Shown: in pieces, positions 55,425 to 64,000 of the stretch | Numbering within the stretch: position 1 is the first letter of the stretch | Layout of the letters: each line of letters begins with the position of its first letter | Assembly: GCF_965230805.1 (NCBI RefSeq) | Contig: NZ_OZ246019.1 | Location: 4,402,001 to 4,466,000 of the forward strand | DNA from: Marinifilum sp965230805 | GTDB taxonomy: Bacteria > Bacteroidota > Bacteroidia > Bacteroidales > Marinifilaceae | Length of the DNA stretch: 64,000 nucleotides | Direction: 5' to 3' | Translations under genes and position numbers: made by a program | The notes under the pieces: model-generated | Database searches by the model: none | What the model saw: only the letters and a program-made list of their open reading frames with translations | What the model was told of the DNA's origin: nothing

Positions 55425-55503
55425 AGTTACGGCAATATTTCTAAAAAACAAACTTAAATGCACAAAGAATGAGACTTATTAAAAATCAATTAACCGTCTA
55501 TTT
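55425..55503 (+). repeat. 79-bp target duplication, right copy
   Basis: Matches 52006-52084 with one mismatch (AACTTAAATG against AACTCAAATG). Its last 14 bases are the end of the phosphatase gene, which therefore stays intact. Confidence 0.9.
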
Positions 55504-57094
55504 CTTCTTCAAAAACAATTCCTTCCTCGTTTATTTTCAGTTCGATTTCGGTGTCGATATCTTCATTTTCGCTTTCTAAATCAACATCATAGTATATGCC
55601 ACCATTTTTATCCGGACGGATACTTACTTTATCAATTGTAAAGCCTTTGTACTTGGCTAAAATTGATTTTTTGATATCCGCAGGTAGTTTGTCAAAGTAA
55701 TCAATGGTATTGTGATGATAGCGAGCGGCTATTCCTTCATTTTTGCGATCGACAAGTGTATTGGGCTCCTTAGGGTTTTTTATGAGATCAAAAGCATCAT
55801 ATAATTCACCTGTAGCTGTATACGATTGAAAATGAACTGTATCATGATCAACGGTAACAATCTGCACCAACTGTGTATTCTCAGCATCACGATCTTTTTC
55901 AGCTCCCCATTTTTGCCAGCCTTCTTTGTCCAATTTGTACATTTTTCCACCACTTACCGACACCACATACATTGTACCTGTCTGATCCATCTTATTAATT
56001 CCTGAGGTTAGATTGTACTCTTTGGGAGCTACATGACCTCGAGCATAAGTATGGTCGTGACCTTGCAACACAAGATCAACATGGAATTTGTCGAATATTG
56101 GCTTCATCAAATCTCTCCACTCCTTATTCGAACGACCGTCGGAAGCAGAATAAAGTGGGTGATGAAAGGTAACAATTGTCCATTTGTTAGGATTGTTCGA
56201 TAGGATCTCCTTTAACCACTCGGCTTGTTCCTTTTTGTGTTCATTTGAGTTAAGACTAATCATTCTTACCCCCTGAAAATCCATATAGTAAGTTGTTTCC
56301 TTAAGAGCCTCAATACCTTTGGGGCCATTTTCGGGTAAAGTAAATTGCGGATGCCATTGAATGCTTAGTTGTTCCAGTGAGTCAGCCTGACCTTCAAATA
56401 GAGGCTCATATTCATGATTACCTGGAGTAGGGAATCCAGCAATCATTCCATGAATAAAACTACCTGCTTTGAACCATTCCTGCCATTGCACTTCGCTATG
56501 GGCATCGCTAATCAAGTCACCGGCGTGAACTATAAAACGAGCATCCGGTGCTTTTTGAAACCCCTGACGGATTAAGCGTGACCACAGTTCTAAAATATAG
56601 TTCTGGGCATCACCAACATATAAAAACGAAAATTTATCATTGCTTGCGGATGCAGTTTTAAACTGAATCCATTCACTCCAATGATCACCATCACCCACAC
56701 GGTATGCATAAAGGGTATTTGGTTCTAATTCGCTAAAAGTAACAGAATGATACTTGCTGGTTAAACCAGCATCTTTTACCAACTTCCCATCCAGCAAAGT
56801 ACTTTTTGCTTTAAAACGTTTCGAAGTTCTCCAAAACTTGGGAGCAGCAGTTGCTTTTACAATTTCGGCATAGGCTACTTCTATTTTGGGTGATGTTCTC
56901 CAAGTAATACTTGCTGTTGTACTGGCATCGGCACCATAGTTTAATACGATTCGGTCGGGATGAACACCTGCTTGTGTCCATTCCAGTTCATATTGCGGAG
57001 GCTGATAAACAACTTGGTGATTGTGATTTTGAGCAACGCTTGTTCCAACACATATGGCAAATACCAATGTGCTAAGTAAACTTTTAAAATTCAT
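55490..57094 (-). CDS. Purple-acid-phosphatase-like metallophosphoesterase
   Basis: A 534-residue exported enzyme: signal peptide (to about 21, VGTSVAQ), an N-terminal fibronectin-like purple-acid-phosphatase domain (about 45-150, ASITWRTSPK, YAYRVGDGDHWSEW) and a calcineurin-like core with YVGDAQN, HAGDLISDAH, PGNHEYEP, FHHPLYSA and QGHDHTYARGH, which carry the dinuclear metal ligands. The C-terminal ~80 residues look like a PepSY-like domain (DKVSIRPDKNGGIYYDVDLE). It releases phosphate from organic esters outside the cell. The IS insertion left its 3' end whole. Lying next to the phosphonate cluster, it may serve phosphorus supply (inference). Confidence 0.88.
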   Translation of the reverse strand: MNFKSLLSTLVFAICVGTSVAQNHNHQVVYQPPQYELEWTQAGVHPDRIVLNYGADASTTASITWRTSPKIEVAYAEIVKATAAPKFWRTSKRFKAKSTLLDGKLVKDAGLTSKYHSVTFSELEPNTLYAYRVGDGDHWSEWIQFKTASASNDKFSFLYVGDAQNYILELWSRLIRQGFQKAPDARFIVHAGDLISDAHSEVQWQEWFKAGSFIHGMIAGFPTPGNHEYEPLFEGQADSLEQLSIQWHPQFTLPENGPKGIEALKETTYYMDFQGVRMISLNSNEHKKEQAEWLKEILSNNPNKWTIVTFHHPLYSASDGRSNKEWRDLMKPIFDKFHVDLVLQGHDHTYARGHVAPKEYNLTSGINKMDQTGTMYVVSVSGGKMYKLDKEGWQKWGAEKDRDAENTQLVQIVTVDHDTVHFQSYTATGELYDAFDLIKNPKEPNTLVDRKNEGIAARYHHNTIDYFDKLPADIKKSILAKYKGFTIDKVSIRPDKNGGIYYDVDLESENEDIDTEIELKINEEGIVFEEEIDG

Positions 57095-57213
57095 TTCGAT
57101 TGATTTAGGGTAAAGATTTGTGGATTCAAAAGATAGAATCTATTAATATTATTCAGGGCGAAATGTAGAAAACATTTTCCCATTGGATGTGTCAATTTTG
57201 TTAAAATACTTGC

Positions 57214-57430
57214 TTATACCAGTTATAATATGAAATGAGTATTAAATTGTTTTGAGAACCTTGAAATTAATAGAGGCAAAAAATAGAGGTATAACCATAG
57301 CTACGACGATTTTTTTAAAATAACAGAAGAACGCATAAGTTAGATTGCAATCAACATGTTAACGATGTGCAGACGCACAAAACTGCACGGATGACGATGT
57401 GCAGACGCCCCAATTGGGCATCTCTAAGGA
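57214..57430. repeat. Dispersed repeat and GTGCAGACGC motif pair
   Basis: In the 411-bp gap: a half copy of the TTATACCAG-type element (57214-57240, cf. 8541) is followed by two copies of ACGATGTGCAGACGC (57362-57376 and 57394-57408), the second running into a GCCCCAATTGGGC palindrome. Repeats like these suggest remnants of palindromic intergenic elements; no gene was seen. Confidence 0.5.
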
Positions 57431-57505
57431 ACCTCAATTTTAAGATTACTTCCCAAAATATTTTCTAACTTAATTTACCACTAGAATGTATTCTTGGAAC
57501 CCTTT

Positions 57506-58432
57506 TTATTTATCTAAACCAATCTTCGCAGACTTAAATTGGTTTGCTATTTCAACCTCTTTGCTTAAGTCGTTAACATTAAATTGCGGCTTAGGAATAG
57601 AAAGACACTCGATCATTTGAGGTTCGTTTTTTAGGTATTGATGTATTTCCGGTATATCTATCTCAACACTTTTATCAAAATATTGAGTTTCTATACGGTT
57701 GTAGTCCTTCTCGTTACAAAAGTCTGCTACCTTTCGAAGTACAATCTTTCTGGATATAGGCTCGCGTGCATAACTAATTGCTGCAAATATACCTCTCAAA
57801 TACTCGGACTTACGGGTAAATGGCAAACTAACATGTATCATCAAATACTCATTCGGAATGTCATTTACCTCTGCCATTTGAGCAGTTAAGGTTTGATGAC
57901 TGATAACTAAACCAATTCCTTTGTAGCTTAATGTACTATTTTTATTGCCTTTAAAAACTTCCACATACTTTTCAATAGGATTGGTTCTAATCCAAAATGG
58001 TTCTTTTTTAACTACATACCCGGCAGTAGTAATGTAATACAGGTCGTATAAACCTTCGAAATATTGTTTTACGAAATCATATGAATTGCAACTTTGCTCT
58101 TTGATTAAAGAAAAGTAGTCTAACTCTTTTTCTTGGATTAAATAATTGTTAAGAGAGTTTTCGAGCATTGTTATATATACATTAAGCTGTTGCAAAGTTT
58201 TATGGGCCGACATGTTGTTTACCAGTGAAAAGGCATAGTCAATTTTCTCCTCTACATCTTCGTTTTCAGCATCTGTTTCGGCAATTACAGGCAATATATT
58301 CTTTAGCAAGCTGGATAGTACCGGTGCTGGTAACTCTAATATTGCGGCAATATCCTTTTTCTTATATCCTCTGGATTGCAATGTGTTAGTAAGTTCAAGT
58401 AGTTTCTGTGATTCTAAGATATAATTAATCAT
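57506..58432 (-). CDS. Unknown HTH protein divergent from phnX
   Basis: A 308-residue cytoplasmic protein not assigned to a family. Residues 15-45 (LQSRGYKKKDIAAILELPAP, then VLSSLLKNI) fit a helix-turn-helix, and the middle contains a helical linker (LNVYITMLENSLNNYLIQEK) and a mixed domain with DLYYITTAGYVVKKEPFWIR and GLVISHQTLTAQMAEVND. It is divergent from the phnX operon with a palindrome in between, so it is a good candidate for the local phosphonate regulator, distinct from known PhnF, PhnR or LysR types (inference). Confidence 0.6.
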   Translation of the reverse strand: MINYILESQKLLELTNTLQSRGYKKKDIAAILELPAPVLSSLLKNILPVIAETDAENEDVEEKIDYAFSLVNNMSAHKTLQQLNVYITMLENSLNNYLIQEKELDYFSLIKEQSCNSYDFVKQYFEGLYDLYYITTAGYVVKKEPFWIRTNPIEKYVEVFKGNKNSTLSYKGIGLVISHQTLTAQMAEVNDIPNEYLMIHVSLPFTRKSEYLRGIFAAISYAREPISRKIVLRKVADFCNEKDYNRIETQYFDKSVEIDIPEIHQYLKNEPQMIECLSIPKPQFNVNDLSKEVEIANQFKSAKIGLDK

Positions 58433-58456
58433 TACTTTATATTAATTTAATTGAAC

Positions 58457-58480
58457 CAATATTATTAATAAAGAATATTG
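58457..58480. promoter_or_regulatory. Palindrome between regulator and phnX
   Basis: CAATATT-N10-AATATTG, located in the 154-bp divergent intergenic region. Possible operator; AT-rich, so a chance match is not excluded. Confidence 0.4.
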
Positions 58481-58586
58481 CTGAATTAATTTTATTGAGT
58501 AAACTAATGTATGAATTTTGCATCGACAAGCATGGTGAACAACTTTAAATAAACGAAAAGTTTTACTGACTAACAAAGGTGCAAAA

Positions 58587-59420
58587 ATGGAAAAATTAAA
58601 ACACATTAAAGGTATTGTTTTCGACTGGGCAGGTACATTGGTTGATTATGGCTGTTTAGCTCCAACTGCTGTATTTGTAGAAGTATTTAAAAAAAATGGT
58701 ATTGCAATTACCATGGAAGAGGCCAGAGGCCCCATGGGATTGGCTAAAAAGGATCACATCAGGGAATTATTTAAGTTAGGATGTGTTGCTTCCCAATGGG
58801 AAAAGATACATGGAGCTGCACCCACCGAACAAGAGGTTGAACAATTATACGCACAACTTACTCCTGTTCTAATCGAAATCATACCAAAGTACTGTAAAGC
58901 CATCCCAGGCGTTAAGGATTTGTATGAATTTCTGAAAAATTCTAATATCAAAATTGGTTCAACCACTGGTTATGTTAGCGAAATGATGGAACCAGTAATT
59001 CTTGCAGCAATCAAACAAGGTATATTGCCTGATTCTGTGATCACTTCGGATGAAATACCTCTTGGCCGTCCTGCTCCATTTATGGTTTATAAAAATGCTA
59101 TTAAACTGGCTATTTTTCCAATGAAAGCCATGGTTAAAGTTGGTGATACCATTGCGGATGTAAAAGAGGGCATAAATGCTGGGATGTGGGTTGTTGCATA
59201 TACAAAATGTGGTAACGAACTTGGCTATTCCGAAGAAGATATTGCAAAGCTTCCGGATACAGAACTTAATGAAAAACTTACAAAAGCAGAAGAAAAACTA
59301 CGTGCTGCCGGAGCTCACTTTGTAGTTGAAGGGCCTTGGGAGTTACCAAATGCTTTAAAGGAAATTGATGAGTTAATTGGAAAAAATATTGTTCCTGCAA
59401 ATATTAATTCTCTGGTATAA
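58587..59420 (+). CDS. phnX: Phosphonoacetaldehyde hydrolase PhnX
   Basis: A 277-residue HAD-family enzyme that splits phosphonoacetaldehyde into acetaldehyde and phosphate. The nucleophile D13 is in VFDWAGTLVDYG, and K54 in MGLAKKDHIREL would form the Schiff base characteristic of PhnX. Mg-site motifs GSTTGYVSEMM and VGDTIADVKEGINAG follow. First gene of the phosphonate operon. Confidence 0.95.
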   Translation: MEKLKHIKGIVFDWAGTLVDYGCLAPTAVFVEVFKKNGIAITMEEARGPMGLAKKDHIRELFKLGCVASQWEKIHGAAPTEQEVEQLYAQLTPVLIEIIPKYCKAIPGVKDLYEFLKNSNIKIGSTTGYVSEMMEPVILAAIKQGILPDSVITSDEIPLGRPAPFMVYKNAIKLAIFPMKAMVKVGDTIADVKEGINAGMWVVAYTKCGNELGYSEEDIAKLPDTELNEKLTKAEEKLRAAGAHFVVEGPWELPNALKEIDELIGKNIVPANINSLV

Positions 59421-59462
59421 TAAAAGACATTTGGTTTTATATCTAATCTCTTAATATTAAAA

Positions 59463-60761
59463 ATGAACTTACTAAGAAATACATCAACGATTTGGCGATT
59501 CAGAATTTTCGGACTAACCTGGCTGGGCTATTTTGGATTCTATTTCTGTAGAAAAAACCTAAGTGTTGCCAATGTAAGCATGCAAGCAGAATACGGGTTC
59601 GATAATAATGACTACGCCTTAATGGTTGGGGTATATAGCTTGGCCTATATGCTGGGACAATATATCAGCGGATATCTTTCGGATAAATATGGGCCTCGAA
59701 TAATTGTTGGAACAGGCATGATATTATCCATTCTTGCCAACTTGTTTTTTGGTGTGATGGGAACCATTGTAGTTCTTGTAATGTTGGCGGGATTAAACGG
59801 ATTAGGACAATCAACAGGTTGGTCGGGTTTGGTTAAAAATATGTCGTCGTGGTTTCGAAAAGAAGAACGTGGCGTGGTGATGTCGTGGTGGTCTACCTGC
59901 TATGTGGTAGGTGGTTTTCTGGGCACATTGTTTGCCACATATTGGCTTACCAACCAAAGCTTTTGGCCTAAACTAGGACTTACACGAGTGTTTTGGGCTC
60001 CAGCGTTGGTGTTGGGAATCATAGCTGGTGCTTATATTCTATTTACACGAAACAAACCCGACAGGCATTTAAGCACAGAAGATCAAGAAAGTTTAAGAGA
60101 GCATGATGATGAAACGGTAAGCATAAAGGACTTGTTAAATAACTCGGCATTATGGGTAGCAGCTATTATGTACTTTTTCATCAAATTTACGCGATATACT
60201 TACTTATTTTGGTTGCCCACCTATTTGGTTCAAGGCTTAAATTATTCTGCTGAAAATGCGGGCTACACTTCTTCCATTTATGAATTTGTAGGATTCGCAG
60301 GAGTTATTTTTGCAGGTTATTTATCTGACAAGGTATTTAAAACTCGTCGTTTTCCCGTTGGCTCATTAATGCTCTTTGGGTTATCCATTGTACTTGTATT
60401 ACAACCCATTTTAACTGGTATGGGGCATGTTCCTACCATGATTGCCATTGGCTTGATAGGCTTTATGACCTATGGGCCGGATTCATTAATGTCGGGAGCA
60501 GCGGCTATGGATATCGGATCGGAAAATGGTGCAGCTAAAGCAGCAGGTTTTATAAATGGAATAGGCTCAATAGGACAGCTGTTATCTCCTTTTATTGTGG
60601 CCTTTGTGTCGAATCACTTCGGTTGGGAGATGCTGTTTAAAGTTTTTGTATTTACTTCTCTGATCTCTGCCATCTTGTTGGCAAGCAAATGGAATTTTGG
60701 TAAGAAGGAGGTTTTGGAAGAAAAGGTAAAGATGGATACACTAAAAGTTAAAACGAACTAA
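59463..60761 (+). CDS. OPA/GlpT-type transporter, probable phosphonate importer
   Basis: A 432-residue MFS protein of the organophosphate:phosphate antiporter type: WLGYFGFYFCRKNLSVANVS has the GlpT-like R-K-N signature, motif A is GYLSDKYGPRIIVG, and the second half has GYLSDKVFKTRRFP. Twelve helices. Sandwiched between phnX and phnW, it probably imports 2-aminoethylphosphonate or a related compound (inference), taking the role of an ABC-type importer. Confidence 0.85.
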   Translation: MNLLRNTSTIWRFRIFGLTWLGYFGFYFCRKNLSVANVSMQAEYGFDNNDYALMVGVYSLAYMLGQYISGYLSDKYGPRIIVGTGMILSILANLFFGVMGTIVVLVMLAGLNGLGQSTGWSGLVKNMSSWFRKEERGVVMSWWSTCYVVGGFLGTLFATYWLTNQSFWPKLGLTRVFWAPALVLGIIAGAYILFTRNKPDRHLSTEDQESLREHDDETVSIKDLLNNSALWVAAIMYFFIKFTRYTYLFWLPTYLVQGLNYSAENAGYTSSIYEFVGFAGVIFAGYLSDKVFKTRRFPVGSLMLFGLSIVLVLQPILTGMGHVPTMIAIGLIGFMTYGPDSLMSGAAAMDIGSENGAAKAAGFINGIGSIGQLLSPFIVAFVSNHFGWEMLFKVFVFTSLISAILLASKWNFGKKEVLEEKVKMDTLKVKTN

Positions 60762-60770
60762 AACAAGCAA

Positions 60771-61901
60771 ATGATTTTTGAAGACAAATATTTATTCACT
60801 CCAGGGCCATTAACTACTTCACAAACAGTTAAGGCAGCTATGGCAAGAGATTTAGGTTCTCGTGATACCGAGTTTATTCAAGTAGTAAAAACGATACGTC
60901 AGGACTTAGTTAAGTTGGCAGGTGTGGATTTAGATTACAAATACGATTCGGTATTAATGCAAGGAGCCGGAACTTTTGGCGTTGAATCAATCATATCGAC
61001 AGTGATTCCTGAAGACGGTCATTTATTGGTGATTAAAAATGGAGCATACGGTCAACGAATCGAAAATATGGCTAAAGTTCATTCGATCAAAACATCAGTT
61101 TTAGCCTTTAGCGAGGACGAAATACCACAAGCTGAAATAGTGAAAGAATTCTTAAAAGACAATACTGATGTTACCCATGTAGCCATTGTACATTGCGAAA
61201 CTACAACAGGCATTTTTAACGAGCTAAATGCCATTGGCGGGATTGTAAAACAGGCAGGCGCAGTTTATATGGTTGATGCCATGAGTAGTTTTGGGGCGGT
61301 GCCAATTGATATGCTTAGAGCAGGTATCGATTACCTGATTTCATCTTCAAACAAATGTATTGAGGGGGTTCCCGGTTTCTCTTTTATCATATTTAACAAA
61401 GAGGATTTAAACAAATGTAAAGGCCAAAGTAGAACTCTATCACTTGATCTTTATGAACAATGGACTGCCTTGGAATCAAACGGTCAATTTCGGTTTACAC
61501 CACCAATTCAATCGATTCTGGCTTTTCATCAGGCCATTAAGGAGCTAATAGCCGAAGGAGGAGTGAAAGCCAGAGCAGCCAGGTACAAGAATAATCATAA
61601 GGTTTTAATGGAAGGAATGACGAATCTGGGTTTCATACCTTATTTAAAATCCGAAGTTCAAGGTTATATCATTTCCTCTTTTCTGTTTCCTGAAAATGAT
61701 TCATTTGATTTTAATGTGTTTTATAATTTCTTGAATGAGAGAGGCTTGGTGATTTATCCTGGTAAACTCACTCAGGCTGATTGCTTCAGAATTGGAAATA
61801 TAGGTCAGTTGCATCAAAAGCAGTTGATAACATTAATCGAGACCATTGAGTTGGCTATTGACCAATTGGGAATTGAACTAGTACAAACACAAAATAAATA
61901 G
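60771..61901 (+). CDS. phnW: 2-aminoethylphosphonate-pyruvate transaminase PhnW
   Basis: A 376-residue PLP enzyme. FTPGPLTTSQTVK, GSRDTEF, GAGTFGVESII and the PLP-lysine K195 in SSSNKCIEGVPGF are typical of PhnW. It converts 2-aminoethylphosphonate and pyruvate to phosphonoacetaldehyde and alanine, feeding PhnX. Starts 9 bp after the transporter gene stop. Confidence 0.95.
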   Translation: MIFEDKYLFTPGPLTTSQTVKAAMARDLGSRDTEFIQVVKTIRQDLVKLAGVDLDYKYDSVLMQGAGTFGVESIISTVIPEDGHLLVIKNGAYGQRIENMAKVHSIKTSVLAFSEDEIPQAEIVKEFLKDNTDVTHVAIVHCETTTGIFNELNAIGGIVKQAGAVYMVDAMSSFGAVPIDMLRAGIDYLISSSNKCIEGVPGFSFIIFNKEDLNKCKGQSRTLSLDLYEQWTALESNGQFRFTPPIQSILAFHQAIKELIAEGGVKARAARYKNNHKVLMEGMTNLGFIPYLKSEVQGYIISSFLFPENDSFDFNVFYNFLNERGLVIYPGKLTQADCFRIGNIGQLHQKQLITLIETIELAIDQLGIELVQTQNK

Positions 61902-62013
61902 CTATTAAAGAAGAAAATAACAGAAATGGGAAGAAGCAGAATTTATTTCGACGATTAATCTGCGCTTCCTTCGTGGAGATGAATGTTTTAATATACAATT
62001 AAAGGGAAGTGAT

Positions 62014-63270
62014 ATGTATAAGTTGATTGGTTTTATGATTCTACTATGCTTTGGGTTTAAAGGTAAATCGCAAGAGTTTTTACCCAAATGGCAAAACGGG
62101 TATTTAGATATTCATCATATTCAAACTGGGAGGGGAAATGCAACTTTTGTCGTTTTTCCAGATGCTACAAGCCTTTTGATTGACTGCGGGGATATGTCAG
62201 AGTCACATTCTCGTGTATTATCAGATCGAAATACACAGCTTGTTCCTAACAACAGCAAAACAGCTCCCCAATGGGTGGTTGACTATGTAAAACAATTTCA
62301 GCCAAACCGTTCCAATTATATCGATTATGCATTGATTACCCATTATCATGATGATCATTTCGGTGAGATGGACAATCAGCGCAAAAAATCTGCCAAGGGA
62401 GATTTTTTTTTAACAGGAATAACAGAATTTGGAGATGCCATTCCGATCAAAACAATAATTGATAGAGGTTTTGAGTATCCAATTAATTTAAAAGATAAAT
62501 CAGTTCAGAATCAAGCTGATTTTAAACACGATAAATATAAAATGATTCCTACGCTTCGGGAATATTGGAAATTTATTGATCACTGTTCAAAATCAAATGG
62601 TTTAAAATACGAGGAATTCGAATTGGGTTCAAAAAAACAAATTTCGCTACAAAATGAAGCGAGCAGATTTACGAACTGTTATGTGCAGAATTTGGCTGTA
62701 AATGGAAGAATATGGACCGGAATTCCTGATGAAACAATTTCCCTTTATCAAGCGGGAATATATCCTGGAGAAAATTCACTAAGCACTTGTCTTAAGATTG
62801 TGTATGGCAAATTTGAATACTTTACAGGTGCTGATATTTCTGGTGTAAATGATTTTGGTGAGGCCGACTTTAATTCGATGGAATCGCATTTGGCACCAGT
62901 AATCGGAGCAGTTGATGTTGCAACATTAAACCACCATGGCAACAAAGACTCCAGCAATAAATACTATATAAGAACAATCCGTCCTCGTGTATGGATTTCT
63001 CAGGCATGGTCCTCCAATCATCCAGGTCACGAGGTTTTTAAAAGAATAAGATCTAAACAAATTTATCCTGGAGAAAGAGATATTTACTCAACAACTGTAC
63101 TGGCTGCTAGCAAAAACTTTATGGGTGTTGATGAAGGCGAATTTGCTTCGGAGCATGGGCATATTGTAGTTCGTGTATATCAAAATGGAGAAAAGTATGA
63201 AGTATATGTACTAGATGAGAAGGATGTTAAGAGAAAAGTAATTATGAAGAAGGAATACAACAGCAGGTAA
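62014..63270 (+). CDS. Exported metallo-beta-lactamase-fold hydrolase
   Basis: A 418-residue protein with a short signal peptide (MYKLIGFMILLCFGFKGKSQ). The MBL fold has the metal motif THYHDDHFGEM, an upstream strand SLLIDCGDM, then TGADISG and TLNHHGNKDSS for the third and fourth ligand sets, like the ComEC/Rec2 branch. A 418-residue size with a long insert (about 130-250) is larger than usual. It is placed between phnW and the PbfA-like gene on the same strand. A role in releasing 2-aminoethylphosphonate from a polymer or ester outside the cell is possible but unproven. Confidence 0.75.
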   Translation: MYKLIGFMILLCFGFKGKSQEFLPKWQNGYLDIHHIQTGRGNATFVVFPDATSLLIDCGDMSESHSRVLSDRNTQLVPNNSKTAPQWVVDYVKQFQPNRSNYIDYALITHYHDDHFGEMDNQRKKSAKGDFFLTGITEFGDAIPIKTIIDRGFEYPINLKDKSVQNQADFKHDKYKMIPTLREYWKFIDHCSKSNGLKYEEFELGSKKQISLQNEASRFTNCYVQNLAVNGRIWTGIPDETISLYQAGIYPGENSLSTCLKIVYGKFEYFTGADISGVNDFGEADFNSMESHLAPVIGAVDVATLNHHGNKDSSNKYYIRTIRPRVWISQAWSSNHPGHEVFKRIRSKQIYPGERDIYSTTVLAASKNFMGVDEGEFASEHGHIVVRVYQNGEKYEVYVLDEKDVKRKVIMKKEYNSR

Positions 63271-63353
63271 ATTAATTACTCAATTATTACAAGCAAAGAT
63301 TCATACGACTTATTATTTTTTGCTCGTGGCATTCTAAATACGCACTTATTATT

Positions 63354-64000
63354 ATGGAAATGACTAAGATTAAGCACGCTAGTGCAGAACAAAGTGAACC
63401 GAACAATAGCAAAGAAAGACTAAACTACAAGCAATCCTTAACAGATAAGGAAACATTAAAATGGCTTGAAGCAGACGAAAAATACTTTTTGCATCAGGAA
63501 TTGTCAACGCCGGTAATGAATATGCTTTCTAAAGCTATAGGCGCAAGCATATATGATTTAACAGGTAAGAAATACTTGGATATGCATGGCAATGGAGTTC
63601 ACAATGTAGGATTTAACAGGAAAGAAGTAATTGCTGCTGCACATGAGCAATTAAATTCTGATTTGAATTTTACGCCACGTCGTTATTCAAATATTCCAAC
63701 AATACAACTGGCTAAAAAATTAATTGAAGTTAGTCCCAAAGGCCTAGAAAGAGTATTGTTTTGTCCGGGAGGAAGTCAAGCTATAGAAATGGCAGTAATG
63801 TTAGCCAAACAAGTTACCGGTAGATTCAAGACCATTTCATACTGGGGTTCATACCACGGGACAGGCTTTCAAGCGGCCTCGATTGGTGCCGAAGAGCATT
63901 TTTCGACAGGAAACGGGCCTATGCTTCCCGGTACCTTTTACGTTGATTTTCCCAATTTATATAGAAATCCTTGGGGATTTACAACAGCAGAGCAAGTTGA
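63354..64000 (+). CDS. pbfA: PbfA-like PLP enzyme (3' end outside window)
   Basis: 215 codons of a class III aminotransferase-fold enzyme are visible. FLHQELSTPVMNMLSKAIG, YLDMHGNGVHNVGFNR, FTPRRYSNIPTIQLAKKL and FCPGGSQAIEMAVMLAKQV resemble PbfA, the (R)-1-hydroxy-2-aminoethylphosphonate ammonia-lyase that turns this compound into phosphonoacetaldehyde for PhnX. The PLP lysine is beyond the window. A plain class III transaminase or phospho-lyase is the alternative, but the phnX-phnW setting supports PbfA. Confidence 0.8.
   Translation, partial: MEMTKIKHASAEQSEPNNSKERLNYKQSLTDKETLKWLEADEKYFLHQELSTPVMNMLSKAIGASIYDLTGKKYLDMHGNGVHNVGFNRKEVIAAAHEQLNSDLNFTPRRYSNIPTIQLAKKLIEVSPKGLERVLFCPGGSQAIEMAVMLAKQVTGRFKTISYWGSYHGTGFQAASIGAEEHFSTGNGPMLPGTFYVDFPNLYRNPWGFTTAEQV

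Noticed and set aside
1..64000. tRNA, rRNA, replication origin or phage integration site
   Set aside because: No tRNA cloverleaf, rRNA stretch, DnaA-box cluster or integrase was recognised on reading both strands; a scan with a covariance-model tool was not possible.

Overview
The window is one AT-rich chromosomal segment of a Bacteroidota bacterium, most likely a marine, at least facultatively anaerobic member of the Bacteroidales/Marinilabiliales (inference). The supporting signs are -7 promoter boxes of the form TAnnTTTG in front of many genes, weak Shine-Dalgarno sites, many lipoproteins, typical Bacteroidota families (a DUF3179 lipoprotein, outer-membrane beta-barrels, a LytS/LytTR pair, the fused glutathione synthetase GshF), an oxygen-sensitive class I fumarase and twin ferredoxin-MinD ATPases. 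I see no rRNA, tRNA or CRISPR array.

Layout. 1-5.3 kb: end of fabG, a helical-repeat lipoprotein, then a LytS-type kinase, a LytS-like pseudokinase whose phospho-acceptor His is Asp, and a LytTR regulator. 5.3-10.4 kb: an outer-membrane/DUF3179/membrane operon on the minus strand, a secreted nickel superoxide dismutase, a Crp/Fnr regulator and a lipoprotein, with two Crp/Fnr-type palindromes nearby. 10.4-13.1 kb: ATP-grasp protein, SfsA and a Cys-cluster protein. 13.2-16.3 kb: an accessory patch with a Septu-like ATPase + HNH pair, a striking 220-bp array of 10-bp motifs on an exact 20-bp pitch in two opposing arms, and an uncharacterised all-helical protein. 16.4-25.6 kb: MFS, DoxX, and a MATE-gshF-FtsX-type permease operon behind a palindromic promoter. 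25.6-27.8 kb: a structured repeat and an IS1634-type insertion sequence with 60-bp target duplications. 27.9-31.4 kb: class I fumarase, ArfB and an SDR. 31.5-36.5 kb: an operon of cofactor-carrier-like proteins (DUF134, two NifX-like, DUF89, two ferredoxin-MinD ATPases, thioesterase, DUF4405). 36.5-51.8 kb: SulP, ThrE, a frameshifted epimerase, SEC-C protein, multi-PAS kinase, LRR protein, FKBP, a Cache-PAS-CBS-DUF294 fusion and pyrD. 52.0-55.5 kb: a nested IS region (second IS1634 copy, an IS5/IS1182-type element and an IS end fragment) bounded by 79-bp direct repeats; it encloses a second opposing-arm motif array. 55.5-57.1 kb: purple-acid-phosphatase-like enzyme. 57.5-64.0 kb: a 2-aminoethylphosphonate catabolic cluster (unknown regulator, phnX, transporter, phnW, secreted metallo-beta-lactamase-fold enzyme, and the start of a PbfA-like gene).

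How the genes work together. The last cluster forms a pathway: PbfA-like lyase and PhnW both yield phosphonoacetaldehyde, which PhnX splits to acetaldehyde and phosphate; the transporter imports substrate and the exported MBL enzyme may liberate it. The most likely undescribed system is the 15.3-16.3 kb array plus its neighbouring helical protein: a second array of the same architecture but different motif sits at 53.8 kb between insertion sequences, so the design appears to be a class rather than a one-off.
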